64,000 nt of DNA, taken from Patagioenas fasciata. Lineage: Eukaryota; Chordata; Aves; Columbiformes; Columbidae. Positions 31,720 to 44,900 of this stretch are shown here, piece after piece. The DNA is taken from assembly GCF_037038585.1 (NCBI RefSeq), contig NC_092521.1, forward strand, positions 56,767,898 through 56,831,897. Reading direction: 5' to 3'. The notes beneath the pieces are model-generated. The model ran no database searches and had not been told where the DNA came from. It saw nothing but the letters and a program-made list of their open reading frames with translations. The position numbers and the translations under genes were made by a program. How positions within the stretch are numbered: the first letter of the stretch is position 1; each line of letters starts with the position of its first letter.

Positions 31720-34700
31720 TTATTTGATCAGTTAAGACACATTAAAAAAAATCTTCCAAGTATTTATCCTTCCAATTTAAATAAAGACTCAGACAGAGAT
31801 GCAATTTTGAACACATTTATTTTTTGTACATAAAAATGAGAGACTGACCTAAAACTTTGGGGAAAGACAAAAAAGCCCAGGAAGACTACTGTGTGTTACA
31901 TGAACTTCGTCCTCCGACTTAAGCAACTTGGCTATGCAGAAGACTTCGTCTTTTGTCATCTTTAATTTAGTTTCTCATGCAGTCCTCAAGTGTCTCAGGT
32001 TTAACTATAATGCCAAACAGCAAACTAAATACTTTGGTTAACATTCATAAACTTAAAGCTAGCCAGGCTTTTTAATCGCCTGCACAATCCAATCACACGT
32101 ACATGCATACACATTTACACTTCTCCCCTTTTCTGTGGGATGTAAACTCAAGTCAGTAAACCATTTTACTCAAGGTTTAACAGAATAAGCTGTTTCACTT
32201 GCAACATCTTACTTCCATAAAATAAATCCGTAATTTTTTTCAAATCGCTATTTCACACTGAATTCCATTATTTAATACATTTCAATACAGATGTATCGGC
32301 ACTCTAAGTCCCTGCACCAAAAGCATAAACAGAAAACCTAAAGGACTAATTCTGAATTTGCAAACCCCTTACAATGGAGGTCCACGTGTTTGCTGGTGAT
32401 TTTTTTCTTGTATACAAGTGTTCATCTGCAAGTCAAACAATCTTGAATCGAGTTTAAAGAAGTTCACTACGCATCGAATATTTTGACTGATGTATTTCAA
32501 GAACAGAGGGGAAAAACCCAACACAGTAACACTTTAAATCGAGTGCAACAGCATTTTAGAAGCAGCACACGACCAGACAGCAGCTTGCCAGAAATGGGGT
32601 TGGGGAGAGGCAGGAGAGGGGTCAGAAGGCATGTCCTTTATTTCAACTCTCTCTTTAAGCATTTCCTACAATAGAGGTCACTGGGATCGACAGGTCTTCA
32701 TTTTGGTTCATCTTTGTTCTTACTTAACATCCAAGTTGTGCAAAACTGCTCCAAGTTTAAATCCTACACAATAACAAAGTATGACAAGGGCCGAGTTTAC
32801 AGTAAAGCAAGCAAGCCTTCCCCAGACTGTGGTTTTTAAGGATTACTGATGGACCAGAAAGAAGAGTTTTATCCAAATTATCTCTTGGAAAGTACCAAGG
32901 GATCTAACGTTTAATTTCCCGTCTACGCCCACACTGTCATGGACAATTCGTTCTACAAAATAGTGTTGTCCAAGGCTTGGTTTGTGGTCCTTAAATTATT
33001 AACAGTTAAAACTCTCAAGATACTCACAATCATGTAAACAAACCAAATTTTTACAGGTCAACTGTTGAATGTCTTAAGTCCTGCTCTATTGCATCACGAA
33101 GGTAACAGCGTGAGATGATGTAAGAATGGCCCCCCTCCAGCCCTGCCCTACCCAGGCAAGAGGATCCAGAGAACAAAAAAGCCAGGATTTAGAAGATAGA
33201 AACAGGAAAAAATTCAAGTGGCAACTTGACGAGACCCAGTTAGCGCTCAGTGGCTGTAGGGTACTGGTGGCCCAGGAATTCCTGCTCATGCAAACAGAAA
33301 GGCAATATAAATTTCAGTGAAGGTTTTGCCTGCACTTTTTTCTTATCTGCTTTCAAGTATTTAGAATAAAATCTGAACTATTTCTGTTATACAAGCATTT
33401 AATTACATTCCATGTGTTCTCCCATAACCAAAATATCTTTTATAAGGCACTACATTTACACCTACCATCAGTTAGAGCTGATACTGAAAAACCCGTCTTC
33501 CCAATTTAAAGAAAAAAATAAAGAATTTATTTTGCCAAGCCTCTTCTTGGCCAAAAGAATTACTGTGGTTGGAACAATTATGAAATGTCTTACAGCATGT
33601 AAGCTGCCTGCCTATAGCGTGCCACAGCTGCCAGTAAGTCATTTTGCTATTAGAGCCACACAGTTGCTCAGTAACGCCACAGGACAAGTTCTCTTATTTT
33701 ACTGACATGCCGTTTCCCAAAATCAGAACTGAATGTTCTAAGAAACTGCACTTGTTTTCCTTATCTGGCCCCTTAAGCATTTGTTTACTATATAAGCACC
33801 ATAGTCCAAAATAGTATTAGCTATTGTGAAATGAGAATTTCGAAGAATAAACTCAGCTTTGCGTAGTAAATGTCAGACTATTTGGGCCCCGTGCCTGGTA
33901 TGTTACTACGAAGCTTGAACACGCTGGAAACCTTTTAAGTTAACTCCTCTGGATAAGGAGCAGAGTAACTATAATATCTAGCTCTTCTAGTATTTTTCAG
34001 CAGTAAATTCAAAGAGTGCTTTACAAAAGGAGGGGGGAAAAAATAAAAAGGAAAAGCATACCACGCCAACCCTATACCTAACAGAAAACAACCAAGCTGG
34101 GAAAATGGAGGGAGAAAACACCACTTATTTGAAGTCACCCAACAAGGTAGTGCTTGAATAAATAAAATCTGGATTCCAAAGTGCAGTCCAATACTAGAAA
34201 TTATTTGGTCTCAACTCGAATGACAGCAAGCTACATACAGCAACATACAATCTCTGCATTCAAAGAGAATTTAAAGGACAGAAAGTGATCTGTGTTGAAT
34301 TACTATTTAGAAAGTGTTATCGTCCAACTAATGGAAAAGGAGTGCTCAATAATTTTAAAGTGACTGCAGAACAGGTATTCCCAAAATACTAGTCATTAGG
34401 TGTTTTAAGTCATGCCTCTTTGATGCAGTGCTGGGGAACCTCGAAAGCAATTCTACGCAGACTTTTTGAAGTTACGGAAGTGGCTCCTACAGCTGAACAC
34501 ACTGGGTACAGCAGAATTCCGCCAGCATTTGTTTCCTGTTACTACCACCCTTGGGAGTCCAACTATAGTTTCCTTTGATGTGCTTCCTACACCTATTACT
34601 GATGCGTTCATTTTATTCTTTCTAGCAATTAAAATCTATAGACACACAAAACACCATGTTTCACATTTAATGGAATGTCAGAACTTTAACAATGTTGGCC

Positions 34701-35540
34701 TTCAAACAGTAGTTGGAATCTGAATACAAGAATCAATGTAACAGTATGCTTTTCAGTGGGAGCTAAGTTCTCAAAAGCCTTTAAAAAAAATCAAATTTCC
34801 AAGCCTTAAATAATGAAAACTACAAAAAAATAAATAAGGAATGCAAATTAACAGAGTAGAAATTGTTAAGTGCTTCATCAGACCCCTAGCTGCTCACATC
34901 ATAAATTTGAGAGTCAAAATATGGGGAATGGTTGCACTATTATTTTCATGCACAAATTATAATTACATTTTGTTTCAAAATCAAATTCTTTTTGGTCAGA
35001 AATTTGTACAAACTGAGCTTTTAAAAGTACAGTGAACTACAAAAAGATTAAATATGCAATTAGAAAATATATTTATCCTAGGTCATAAGAATATAAAATG
35101 TTTATGTTCATGTCACTAGTACATTACACAATTACACACATTTAAGGATAACTTCTTTGCATTAATAACGTAAATGATACAACACTGTTTATTGCTTATG
35201 TCAGGCATGTAAATTTAAATCCAGACAGCCTTCAGTAGCTAAACCTCTGCGGTTCAGGGTTTGCTTAAGATCCACCATTTAAAAAAGTGTATAAACAGTT
35301 GCAGCAAGTTTGTACCTGCTCATATAAACAAAAAGTCAGCTTTGTTGGGGGGGGCAGCAGTTCATTTTTCTAAGTACCTGCAGTGGAAAGTCCTGAGATG
35401 TTGCCATGGGATCAAGTTTACATCACTTCTCTATTGTATTGTCTGTACCCATTCCAGGTGTAAGGAGTTTACCGCTTAAAGTCACACCCCTAGTCATTAA
35501 CTTTCAGCAAAATTAGCTGCTGGAGCAGACAGGCTTACTG
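31720..35540 (-). other. PTPN2: PTPN2: intron 9 of TC45 and 3' UTR region of TC48
   Basis: Downstream of the TC48 stop (35546) and upstream of the TC45 last exon. Several AATAAA hexamers on the minus strand (for example at 31816-31821 and near 35187) could end a TC48 transcript. No other exon or repeat was seen. Confidence 0.6.
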
Positions 35541-35545
35541 TTTAT

Positions 35546-35753
35546 TTACAAGGAATGTTCTTGAAAATACATTTTCCAGCAAGAATAAGCACCAGCTAAA
35601 ATCAGTGCACCAAACCCAATCTTAGTGAGAATAGGTTTCCAATATAACCACCTTTTTCTTTTTCTTTCAGTCTCATTTAGCTTCTGCTTCATCTGCTGCA
35701 CCTTCTGTGCTGTGTTAGCTTTTCTATCCTCTCGCAGCCGTTTTCGGACAGTA
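35546..35753 (-). CDS. PTPN2: PTPN2 coding exon 9 (TC48 C-terminus; internal donor for TC45)
   Basis: Acceptor CTTAAG|TACTGT. It encodes [20 protein letters not shown], then [20 protein letters not shown], then the hydrophobic anchor [19 protein letters not shown], and ends MYFQEHSL with TAA at 35546-35548. An internal donor AAAAAG|GTGGTT at 35652/35651 allows the TC45 form, for which the exon is 35652-35753. AATAAA at 35541-35546 overlaps the stop by one base. Confidence 0.95.
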
Positions 35754-38700
35754 CTTAAAGAAAAAAAAAAGAAAAGAAGGTAAATCTTCAATTGTAGAAC
35801 AGGAAAAAAAGTCTACTAAAGCATTAAAACAAACTTTTTCCCAATATATTTCCAATAGTTAACCCACCGGAAGCACATGGCAGCAGCATGTAAAAATCTA
35901 AACTAAGCAATCTTAATTCTGTTCTAACAATCTTGACGTGGACAGATTCAGGTCATCGCGGCCCTATGAAGTTAGTAAATGACTTATGTAAAGATCTAAG
36001 TGGTGCCTGACCTAAGTGTTCAATGGGGAACAAAATTAGCTTCATTATCTGAGCTTAGCCTTTCACCCTGTCAGTGCCTGTTTCAGTGGCTGAGATTTTT
36101 TGCATGAGGCTCCTTTTATATGCAGTGTAGGGTATTACAAGCAAGCATTCTTAGTATTTAACCGTGTGACTCCATTGCAGAGTTCACACAAGCCTCACTG
36201 ATACGTTGATCCTAACTTAAGTCTGCAGGCAGATTTAGTGGTGCTCATCTTAGACTGTAAACCACATCTTGATCAAGGACACAGGCTAGGGAAAAGAAAA
36301 AGAAAAAAAAAAAAAAAATATCAGTCATGTGCTGTTACACTACCAGGGCCTTCTTGTAACTGTCTCCAAAAGCATCCTCACAGTCTCTTAAGAAAGCAAA
36401 GTCTGACAAAAAAACCCCTCTTTGGTTGTCCAAGTCCTAGCACACAAACACCACACTCACCTGTGCCCCTCCTCCTGCTTGTGAGGGGCTCCTTCAAACA
36501 TCTACAAAATCACCATCATTTTCTCTCAAAACGCTTAAAGACATAAAAAGATAAACTCCTCAGGGCATTCCATAAGCCATCTGTCATTTCAGAATGCCAG
36601 TCTGTCTCCATCAAACTGTTGCACCTTGTCTCAGGCTGCAACCCTTGGGCACAACCCATGCCAGTTTTGGGGTCTCTGGCCACTGATCCACAGGCAACCC
36701 CCAGGCATGCAGGCCCAAGTGACACCGTTCTGGCCCAAGTGACATCGTGCCACAAGGCACAGCAATACAGATGGTAATTCCAAATACAATAGTTCATAGC
36801 ACTCGTGAGGCAGAGAAATGTGACGGAGAAACACAATTCACATGACGCAGCTAAACCACAGAAATCTATTCACAGTGGTAGATCTAACGTGAGTGGAGGG
36901 TAACATATGGCTTCAATGATATCATTTCAATCACCATAAACAATGTGGTAACTGATAAAAACTTTGTGTTTCTCAGGTATCATATATTTTTCCAAACTGA
37001 AGCTAGCATTAGATTTAAAAATCAGTATCAAATTATGTTCAGTGCTTTTAGGACCTAATTAACACTGCACAGTAGAGTTCACAGTCAGTCTGTAGCAAAA
37101 TGCTTTCAAGCATGAGGTTTAGCTGCTTCCATTAGAGATTTATTTTTCTTCTCTTCACCTTTAAAGAATAAAACTTTACCACAAGGAATAACTGAAGTTG
37201 CATTTTAAAAATAATTAAATAAGACAGTCAAATACCACCTGTCCTTTCCCTCCACTCAAGAAAGACTTTGAAGTTTTCTTACAATAAGAAAAGCATACAA
37301 AAATTTGGCCTTTTGGGAGAGCGCATCTGCCTTCTAACCAGTTTCTTCATCTTGCCTACCTTTCAATATTTCCATCTGTCGCATTTTGAACTTTAGTGGA
37401 CATGTCAGTATTTATTTTCTCCATTTGATCTTCATTCTCCAGGCTTATGCTGTTCCCATTGTACTTCTCTGTGATTATTTTGGTTGGGTGTGGAGGAGAC
37501 TGCTCAGAACTTGGTGCTTGGTCCTCCTTAGAGAGCTCCTTCCACCGTTTCTGAAAAAAAGGAGAACATATTTCAAACATTCCCCTAACACTGAAGGCCC
37601 TCTTTGCCCAAGACGTGCTCCAACAGAAGAGTCACTGAAGGAGATTAAAGGAACTCCTAGATCAAGAAAATTGCTAGATGAAGAAATAAGGTTAGGTGAA
37701 GATGCACCTTTTCCAACAATGACCCCTTTTTATTTTAAATGAAATGCTGGCAGTATGAGTTTTAACAATAAACCGATGCCTCTGTTGCAGAGGAGCTTCC
37801 AGGATAGATCTGAAATTCACAGAGGGAGTCTTCAGGCACAAGGCACTTCACTCCCTGAGGTTTTCTTTGTTTGGTCTTCAACAAACAAAATGAAACAGCC
37901 ACTTGACAAATGAAAACCCACTTAGCAGCAAACTCTTACTGTCACAGAAAAAGGCCTTTTGGAAGACATGGTTGTGTCCATAAGACATTTGCTGCCTGAG
38001 ATAAATATCAATTCCATCTGGAGTGATAAGCCACACAGGAAGAACCAAAATCAGAGACAATTTTACTACTGTTATCAAACAGAATGAATTTTCCACCAAT
38101 AATTATATTTTAAACATGTAATAACAATAGCTCAAATGGCTGGTAATTTTAAGTTTCTATATATATCACAAGACTACACGAACGGTGGGACTGGAAAAAT
38201 AATGTACAACTTGGAGCAGACAGGCAAGGATTACCTGAATTACCTTTGCTGTTTTATGATGGTACCTGCAACTGTACAAAAATACACCTCAGGAACTGAA
38301 GTACTACAGTGCATCTTGTGAAATTTTGTTTAGAAGATACAAAGAAGTGACAAAGTTTGATTTTAGAAATACAACTGTCCTTAATATTATAATGAGAAAG
38401 CCTGTGTGCTGGAGCTAAGACTTGAGGTCTACATTGTCTCTTGGAATGAATGGTAGCAACAGGTTGCTGAAGCAATATTAACTTATCCTTATTACCAAAG
38501 AATTTTACAGAAATTAAATCTTCAGTCTTGTTCCATCTCATGATGGATACAGTACAGGGCTGTGGTATCACTAGGAAGCAAGTAATGGTTTTGGCTACAG
38601 CCCCATGGAGCTCTGCAGGGTGTCAGGGTGACCTTGGCAAGTGACCCTCCCTTTCAGCCACAGGTAGAAATCCCACCAGGGCTGAAAGAGGGGAAGAGAC

Positions 38701-38932
38701 TCCTCACCCCCAACATGTGTTGCAGTTGTGGCCACTAGCTGTAAGCAAGTCAAAGTTCAAGCATCTGTTATGTTTGCCTGTGCAGTTCACTGACTTTTGA
38801 ATCCACGGAGATGTCAAAGGTGAATGTTTGGGAAGTGTTATATTACAGAAGCGTTCAATGACTTCATGCCCTCCCCATCACTAGGAGAGAGAAAACACCT
38901 CTCACACTCTGGACAGCACAACTGTTCCATAG

Positions 38933-38967
<35 letters not shown>

Positions 38968-41900
38968 ACAGCCAATCTTGAAAAGATAAACACTCCTACT
39001 AAGTACTGCCAATTGATTTTCTGCGCATGACCCCGGGGCCTAAAGAGAAAAGCACTAGCACAACTGCCTGTGCTGCAGGAAATGCTGGTTTAAGAAAGAT
39101 CAGCTGAACAATCATAATAAGAAAAAAAAAAAAAAAGGAGAAGTGTGCCTACTTTGGCATCCTCTCAGTATGAGGAGATAACACACTTGAACCTGGCAAG
39201 CAGTATTCTGAGTTGGCAACGCTCCCTTGTATCCTGAAACAACCAAAGCTGCTCATGGTTTGGAGCGTGGCTTTCTAAAAAATGAGGCAGAAAAATTATT
39301 AGAGAGAATACCTTAATATCACCAGAAATAGCTTCCAGAAAATGAACAGGCTAAATTGTTGTTTGTGTCAGGATCATTGCAGTCTTCTAGTCATGTGGCT
39401 CAGGTGCCAGACTGGCAGCACATTACCTAGGTGTTCATTATTAGTTCACAGAATCACAGAATGTTAGGAATTGGAAGGGACCTCAAAAGATCATCTAGTC
39501 CAATCACCCTGCCGGAGCAGGAACACCCAGATGAGGTTACACAGGAAGGTATCCAAGTGAGTTTTGAATGTCTCCAGAGAAGGAGACTCCACAAGCCCCC
39601 TGGGCAGCCTGTTCCAGTGCTCTGGCACCCTCACTGTGAAGAAGTTTCTTCTCATATTTAAATACAACCTCCTGTGTTCCAGTTTATACCCACTGCCCCC
39701 CTGTCTTATCATTGGTTGTCACTGGGAAGAGCCTGTCTCCATCCTCAGGACACTCACCCTTTATATATCTATAAACATTAATGAGGTCACCCCTCAGTCT
39801 CCTCTCCTCCAAGCTAAAGAGACCCAGCTCCCTCAGCCTTTCCTCATAAGGGAGATGCTCCACTCCCTTAATCACCTTTGTTGCCCTGCGTTGGCCTCCC
39901 TCAGGCAGTTTCCTGTCCTTCTTGAACTGAGGGGCCCAGAACTGGACACAATATTCCAGATGTGGTCTCACCAGGGCAGAGAGGAAGGAGAACCTCTCTG
40001 GACCTACCAACCACTCCCTTTCTAATACACCCCAGGATGCCATTGGCCTTCCTGGCCACAAGAGCACAGTGCTGGCTAATGGTCATCCTCATTGGCTCTA
40101 CTGAAGTCCAGGGTTGCAATTCTGCTTAGTATTCTGTTGCTGCCACACAAGATCCTGAACTCCATCTCATGGTCGCTGCAATCAAGGCAGCCCTCAACCT
40201 CTACCGCTTCAACCAGAGCCTCCTTGTTAGTGAGGATGAGATCCAGCAGCACTCCTCTCCTAGTTGGTTCCTCCACCATTTGCATCAGAAAGTTATCGTC
40301 AATGCACTGGAGGAACCTCCTGGACTGTGGCTGGCTGGCTGAGTAGTCCTTCCAGAAAACATCAGGGCAGTTAAAATTCCCCACAACAACCAGGGCCTGT
40401 GACTGTGAGGCTGCTCTCAGCTGTCTGTAGAGACCTCATCAACTTCCTCACCCCAATCTGGTGGCCTGTAATAGACACCCACAACAGTATCACCCCTGCC
40501 AGCCTGCCCCTTAATTCTCACCCACAAACTCTCGACTCGCTCCTCATCCACTCCTGGACAGTACCCAATACACTGTAGTTGCTCTCTCACGTAAAGAGCA
40601 ACTCCACCACCACACCTGGCTGACCTGCCTTCCCTGAGAAGGACTTAGCCATCCATGACCATATTGTTGTTCAAAATTATTTCTTTACTTACACACCAAG
40701 TCAAGAAACATTTGTCAAAGAGAAGAATCTGACAACTACCAGAACCACAGAAAGGAGGAAATGTGTTTTAGTTTATCTGCTTCATTCATGATTTTAAGAA
40801 ATCAACAAAATAAAAAAGCCATAGCATATGAAAGCGGAATTGTGTTTTGCAGCCTCCCCTCCCAGTTCTCCCTCCCAACTTGCCCCAGTCATTTAAAATA
40901 GCTGTAGCTACTGTTAAGTCTGCAAGTCACACTGATAAAATAGTGAGAGATTTGGTAATCTGTTTATCCCAAACCTCATTATATTTGGCTACATTCTAAG
41001 ATTCTACTAACTGTAACACTAATTTTAAAGGACACAGAAAGATATTTTTTTAAAAAAGGAAACTTTACTAATAAATCTGATCTGTAGCATCAGGCAACTT
41101 TATCATTGGGAAAACATATAGCAAAGACCAAAAAATCCTAAAAAGATCCTTGCTATCTTTTTGAAGCGATATTGTGCACTACTTTTGCTTTTCAGTATTA
41201 AAGATATTGATTTAACTTTTTTTAAAAAACATTATTGCAAACAAGTTTTTTTTATATTTTATCTAAGAGGGAACAAATACGTAGGATTAAAAGTTTAGCT
41301 GACAGAAGGTGCTGATCAGATACCTCTAATACCTTCTAGGCATCTACTGAAAAAGGCAAATTATTTAAATTCCACAGTTACATGTTTTAAAATAGTTTGA
41401 AGCTCATTTTTAACTGCTGTTAGCAGTCTACTGTTTATGTTTAAATACATGGAGCTTAACATTTACCTGTATAGTTGAATCCCCCATTATGTATTTTGCT
41501 CCTTCTATTACTGCCATATATGAAAATCTTAACTGATCGGGAGTCTGAATAAGTCCCATTCGATATCTTCTCATATCCAGTAATACCTTCTTAATATCTA
41601 CAGAAGATGGGTCTTTTTTTTCCATCTGCAAATAAAGTTACACCAAAAGCGTAATTGCCATCAATCAAGAGAGACAATATATAAAAAAATTACAAGTAAA
41701 AATGAGTCATAAATTCAATCTAAAAAATTAATTTTTTCGTATGTTTCTATTGGTAATATACAAAATTAACATTTCAAATTATTTCTAAATTGGTTTTACA
41801 GGGAAAAACATTAACCATCTAATGAAAGCTTATTATGAACAAATCAATGATCATGTATTAACCAAATAAATCAGTACCCTTAATATCAAGTCTTAATTTT

Positions 41901-44900
41901 AAGAAATTTAGATATGTTTGATTTCATTCAGGCACGTACTTGTATTTTGAAATAGGACTTCAAGAATCAGAACCATAAAGCAGTATTTCCTCCTGCTCTT
42001 CAATGGAATAGCCATTTGGAATGGCTGAATGTGGCAGAGGTTTCCTTATTTAAAGCAGAATCTCTAACCCAAGCAATGCATAGGCCTGTCCCCACACTAC
42101 ATTCATGAGGTCTTTCAACCACATATCTGCACTTCTTGCAATGTTCACTTTAATTCATCTAAAGTATATTTAATTCATAACATACATGTTTTTAAAACAT
42201 AGAAAAAAAAAAGAAAAACTGAAGAAAAAATAAATTGAGAGAATCTAACCAAACAAGAAGATAAGTGTCTTATAATTTAATGAAATTCTATTTCACCTAA
42301 CCCTGTGCTACATTTCTCACTATTACCAAGGCCAGCCAAAGACAAAAAAGTCTGCATCGGGACTTGAAAATTCATAAAAATTTTAAAGATACTTTAAATA
42401 CTATTTAACATTTAAAGTTCACTTCAGTCTTGAAAAATTATAGATGATGCAGTTCACGGAGTAAGCAAAGCCACCTACTCATCCACGTGGCACTGCAGGA
42501 GGCCCAGGGGCACATCTGAGTTCTCATCCCAGTTCAGATACCAATTTTCTGAAATCTTAACAGAAGGGGCCTGTCAGACCTGCCAGATGTTCCATGTTTA
42601 GAGAAAAAGACTTATATATTCAGATGTCTCCATATATATTTAGAGAGGTAGTTATGGCCCCAAGCCTGGCAGTATTTGAGACCACACAACACCCTCAGAC
42701 ACACGGTGTGAACTGTGGGGTTGTCATAAACAGTGACAAGAGTTGGACTCAATGATCCTTGTGGGTCCCTTCAAGTCAGGACTTCTATGATTCTATATCC
42801 GCAAGCCCAACTTTTGAGTTCGTATTATGAAAAAAAATAAACCTTAATCTTTTCTTAGCATATCTTATATAAAAAGAAAAGAATGCGTACTATTTACTTT
42901 CCAGGAAGCTTTGAAAATGTGTAAAGTACTTCAAGATGGATTTGTAAATGTATTTCAAGAGTTGTGTTTTTAAAGCATCAACATACGAAAAAAAGTATGA
43001 CGTCTTAGTTAAAAGTTTTCACTGACATGTCAGTAACTTGAATGCTTTTAAAGCCTTCTGACTGAAAAGCCCACATTGGGAGGACAGGTAGGGTGTTAGC
43101 AGAAAGGAAGGAGTGACAGAGAAAACGGCCAAAGACTTACCAGGACAAGACAAGTGTCTACTAATGAAAATGTGCCGGAACGTCCTATTCCTGCACTGCA
43201 GTGAATCACTGCAGGTCCGTGTTCAGGACTTAGCGAACCAGACTCTCTGACTTTAAACAGAAAGTTCAGGAATGAAGCTGGGGATTCAGGAACTCCAAAG
43301 TCTGGCCATGTAGTATAATGAAAATGAAAGATCATCCTGGACTCACCACTCTAGAAGTAAAAACAAACAGACAATACAACTAGAAAGCATTCTACTTTTG
43401 TTTAGTTAGCACACTTTTCTCCAATCTAAATCAATAACTATTTTATATTTTAAACCTCCCATTTAGACAAACAATCCAACAACTTGCCTCAACTTGGATG
43501 ACAACCAACAGTGCAACCTGAAGTAAGTTTTCACCCAAGTTGGTAGTTTTCCCCTTTGCAATTACTACCATGCACATTTTTTTCTTCTTCTCAAACTTCC
43601 AATATTATTTTTGGTTTGTTTTACTACTTGCCTCTAAATATTCTTCTGCTATTAATGCAGCATAATGGCTGACAACAGTTATTAGCATCAACAGGACTGA
43701 GAAAAATCCCTGTCAGCATTGCAAGTCCCCTCTGCTCTTGCTCGGAACAAGTTTTAATATCAAGAGGTATTAGCCTCTACTACTCACACTACTACTCACT
43801 CTACTACTCTCTACTCACACTACTGAGAGCAGTGGAAAGCTTTATGGAAACTGCCTAGAAGAACGCATATAGCGGGATGTCTAGCAAGACTTTTGCTGGA
43901 CGTGTTCATTCTTTGTAAGTAAGAAAAAAGGATTCCAGAACCACACAGTTGTTTTAGAACCGTGCAGCTCTTCTAACACGACCAACAAACCACAAGTATT
44001 GAAATGACAACAAGAAGGTATGGATGTATTTGAAAAGCTTTGATGACAGATTTGGATCATATATTTACAGAACTCACTTCAGACCTGCTGTTCAGTGCTA
44101 CTCCTTGCCTCCCTTCTTCTCTTCCTGCAGTGATTTTGAGACAGCTTTATCATTGATTTAGCTCAGGAATTTTAGAAAGGCTTAGTTATTTTTATCCTCC
44201 CTCCATTTCATCCCATTTTCCACAGTGATTGAAACCTACATAAATCTCCAGAAAGCTGGAACACAAGGTTTAAAATATAAATGTATCCCAGAAAAGCTCT
44301 TTTTCAGCAACAGTAGCTATGGAATTAAAATAGGTTCTGCTGTTCATCTTCTCCTCAGTCTGTTTCAACTTTTTATGAGGGACAACTTCTGAAACTCCTT
44401 TGTGAAATTAAAATAATCCAGTTCATGGTTACCACAGTAACAAAAATACTCTTCTCCCATTTTGTCTTTTGCCTTCAACGCCTGATACTGCAAGACTGCC
44501 AATATTTTCAAAGAAAACAGTGGATATTAACATGACTCAAACACTCTCAAACGTACAGTTATCTTCCAGGAATATTTTGTCTTTTGGCTAAGAGCTCAAG
44601 AAGGATCACAGAGTCTGATCCATAATATTGGGAAAATGAGTGTACATTAAGATTCCAAAGGGAAAAAAAAAAATGTACAAAGGCCCAAGTTGTATAAATA
44701 CACTGGGATTACTCTTATTTGTCTGAAGTAAAGCATTAAAGAAAGTGCTTCCATTCTCAACTGAGAACTTCCTACTAGTCTTCTCTACCTAGTTTTTCAA
44801 CTAATGAGTTAACTCACTAATTAACTGAAATAATCCATTTGTTTAAAAACCATGAAGGAGATACATTTTTTTATAAGAAATCTAGAAATTATAGAATTTT

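Noticed and set aside
39684-40384. Open frames of 127 and 102 codons in PTPN2 intron 7
   Set aside because: They are remnants of CR1 endonuclease and reverse transcriptase, not host genes.
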